This document shows, piece after piece, positions 62,568 through 64,000 of a DNA stretch of 64,000 bases. Within the stretch, counting starts at the first letter, position 1. Each line of letters opens with the position of its first letter. The stretch comes from Modestobacter sp. VKM Ac-2986 (GTDB lineage Bacteria; Actinomycetota; Actinomycetes; Mycobacteriales; Geodermatophilaceae). The DNA lies in NCBI RefSeq assembly GCF_026967795.1, contig NZ_JAPVBH010000001.1, positions 62,001 to 126,000 of the forward strand, read 5' to 3'. The position numbers and the translations under genes are program-made. Under the pieces are notes generated by a model. It saw only the letters and a program-made list of their open reading frames with translations, ran no database searches and had not been told where the DNA came from.

Positions 62568-62734
62568 GCACCGACCCTAGGCGCGCGACGGCGGCCGGGC
62601 AGGGTGGCCCCGACCGGCGCGGGACGGCCTGCGGCCGACGGGCCCGCGGTTACGGTGGCTCCCGCCCTGTCCAGCTCTCCGCACCGGTGGGGACCGGGGC
62701 CGCCGGTGCGTCCGGCGCCCACCGAGGAGGTCCG

Positions 62735-63538
62735 ATGAGCCAGCCGCACCCGCCGATCCCCGAGCCCCAGCCACACACCGACGGCAGCACCGGGAGCACG
62801 GCCGCGTCCGCCGGCGACCTGCCGGGTGCCCCGCCGCCGGCGTCGGGCCCACGTACGCAGTCGATCCTGGTGCCGCCGAGCCAGCAGCAGGCCGCCGCGC
62901 CGGAGCCGTTCCGCACCGCCCAGTTCCCCGCGGTCCGCGACGAGCCGCCCGCCGGCGACCAGCACCCCGGGCCGGCAGCCGACTCCCCCGCCGCGGGGCT
63001 GCACTCCCCGCCGCCGGTGCCCGGACCGCTGACCGCCCCGGTCGCCGCCTCGGAGCCGCACCCGCAGACCGACCCGGTCACCGCGCCGGGCCACCCCGCC
63101 GGTGACGAGCCCACCGCCGGGCCCGGCGCCGCGCACCGCGCCGGCGAACGGCTGGCCGGCGTGCGGCGCGCGGCCGGTGGCCGGGGCAGCCGCGTGCTGG
63201 CCGCCCTGGGCCTGGGCGCACTGGCGCTGATCCTGCTGCAGACCGGGCTGGTGCTCGAGGACGGGACGACCTCGCTGTGGGCCGCGGTGCCGACCTGGTC
63301 GGCCTTCGCCACCCTCGCCGCACTCGTGGCCCTGGTGCCGTCGGTGGTCGGGCTGCTGGGCCGTGGCCTGCCCGTGCGCACGGCGTGGCAGGTGGGTGCC
63401 GGCGGCGTCGCGGCGCTGGGTGCCTTCTGGGTGCTGGTCGGGCTCCCGCTGGTGGTCAGTGACCGCGGCTTCTGGCTGACCGCCGCCCTCGCCGCCGCGG
63501 CAGCGGCCGTGTGGCTGGCGCCGGGGCGCACCGAGTGA
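62735..63538 (+). CDS. Proline-rich membrane protein, unknown function
   Basis: A 267-residue protein. Residues 1-145 are a disordered Pro/Ala/Gln-rich region (MSQPHPPIPEPQPHTDG). Four hydrophobic segments follow (VLAALGLGALALILLQTGLV first). GAGGAGG lies 4 bases before ATG 62735. It is coupled to the next small membrane protein. No family recognised. Confidence 0.7.
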   Translation: MSQPHPPIPEPQPHTDGSTGSTAASAGDLPGAPPPASGPRTQSILVPPSQQQAAAPEPFRTAQFPAVRDEPPAGDQHPGPAADSPAAGLHSPPPVPGPLTAPVAASEPHPQTDPVTAPGHPAGDEPTAGPGAAHRAGERLAGVRRAAGGRGSRVLAALGLGALALILLQTGLVLEDGTTSLWAAVPTWSAFATLAALVALVPSVVGLLGRGLPVRTAWQVGAGGVAALGAFWVLVGLPLVVSDRGFWLTAALAAAAAAVWLAPGRTE

Positions 63539-63861
63539 CCCCGGCGCGGGGCTGGTCGGCCGCCGCGGCGGTGCTGGCCGCCGCGGCGTTGGGGCTGCGC
63601 TGGGACGGTCCGTTGACCGGCGCCGACGTCCCCGCCCGGGTGGCGGTCGTCGCCGCCGTGGTCCTGGCCGTGGCCGGGCTGCGGAGCGGACGGGACCGGC
63701 TGCTCACCGCCGCACTGGGCGCGGTGGCCGCCGGCGTGCTGCTGGGCGGGCCCGAGGCGGGGCCGGGACAGGTCGCGCTGGCCGCGGCTGGTATCTGCCT
63801 GGTGCTGGGCGGCCGGGCCGCCGGACGCCGGGTGCTCCCGGGGCGCAGGGCCCGCGGTTGA
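63535..63861 (+). CDS. Small membrane protein, unknown function
   Basis: A 108-residue Ala/Leu/Val-rich protein with about four hydrophobic segments and a basic end (GRRVLPGRRARG). GTG 63535 overlaps the upstream gene as GTGA, so the two likely act together. Confidence 0.65.
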   Translation: MTPARGWSAAAAVLAAAALGLRWDGPLTGADVPARVAVVAAVVLAVAGLRSGRDRLLTAALGAVAAGVLLGGPEAGPGQVALAAAGICLVLGGRAAGRRVLPGRRARG

Positions 63862-63864
63862 CCG

Positions 63865-64000
63865 TCAGCCCTGGGCGCTGACCTCGCCGTCCTTCGGCTT
63901 GCCCTTGTCCTCGCCCCTGCCGTTCCCGTTCCCGTTGCCATTGCCGTTGCCGTTCCAGTTGCCCGCGTCGCCGTCCTCGTCGCCGGTGGTCGGCGCCGGG
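63865..64000 (-). CDS. C-terminus of a protein with Gly-Asn repeat tail (partial)
   Basis: The last 45 codons of a minus-strand gene are visible; the start lies outside the window. The tail reads GNWNGNGNGNGNGNG and then RGEDKGKPKDGEVSAQG. Codon third positions look coding. The stop at 63865 is 3 bases from the convergent gene. The family cannot be told. Confidence 0.55.
   Translation of the reverse strand, partial: PAPTTGDEDGDAGNWNGNGNGNGNGNGRGEDKGKPKDGEVSAQG

Noticed and set aside
63919-63960. Possible CRISPR-like or microsatellite repeat
   Set aside because: The 6-base units encode Gly-Asn dipeptides in a coding frame; no spacers are present.

Overview
The window is very GC-rich with near-saturated G/C at third codon positions. 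It uses many GTG starts and packs genes into operons with 4-base start/stop overlaps. Gene content (DasR-type GntR, NagE-type PTS pieces, IdeR-like box, SpoIIE-type phosphatases with RsbW-like ATPases, TPP riboswitches, HxlR, PucR) points to a free-living soil, plant or rock-surface actinobacterium. Geodermatophilaceae or a close relative is my best guess; this is inference, since no rRNA or other marker is present. Three exact copies of a 14-base palindrome that looks like a ParB parS site suggest an origin-proximal chromosomal segment. I saw no rRNA, tRNA, CRISPR array, insertion sequence or prophage.

Layout. 1-7.6 kb: an alpha-xyloside-type catabolic locus (partial YicI-like GH31, LacI regulator, sugar ABC importer, ThuA-like protein, Gfo/Idh/MocA oxidoreductase) with three matching LacI-type operators. 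7.6-11 kb: a blue-light LOV-GAF-PP2C phosphatase, a small membrane protein and an alpha/beta hydrolase. 11-17.9 kb: ACC deaminase with a GntR regulator, an Fcy1-type cytosine deaminase with a CodB-type permease and a PucR regulator, a rhodanese, and an HxlR/azoreductase pair. 18-23 kb: a complete N-acetylglucosamine module (DasR-like regulator, nagB, nagA, PTS EIIC, EIIB, EIIA). 23-31 kb: thioesterase, VOC protein, amino-acid decarboxylase, orphan lycopene cyclase, GAF-PP2C phosphatase, acetyltransferase, superoxide dismutase and MntH. 31-34.4 kb: an iron-siderophore ABC importer under an IdeR-like box. 34.5-38 kb: RibD-like reductase, argG, an unknown protein and an SDR.

38-46.2 kb: two thiamine operons, each behind a TPP riboswitch (ykoEDC-type ECF importer, then thiO-thiS-thiG-thiE), with an unknown ABC exporter-like pair between them. 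46.3-53.7 kb: RsbW-like ATPase, a large GAF-PAS-PAS-GAF-PP2C phosphatase, a gamma-glutamyltransferase overlapped by an unknown repeat-containing protein, and a nucleoside hydrolase. 53.7-57.4 kb: an OpuC-type osmoprotectant ABC importer. 57.7-64 kb: STAS protein, second RsbW-like ATPase, P-loop kinase, PRC-barrel protein, NYN-domain protein, SRPBCC protein, CinA and two unknown membrane proteins; a protein with a Gly-Asn repeat tail is cut by the window end.

How it fits together. Catabolic blocks carry their own local regulators and operators. Three PP2C phosphatases, two RsbW-like ATPases and one STAS protein could form a partner-switching network fed by light and other cues. Many convergent gene pairs are separated by strong hairpins, and a dispersed repeat family starts directly at stop codons.
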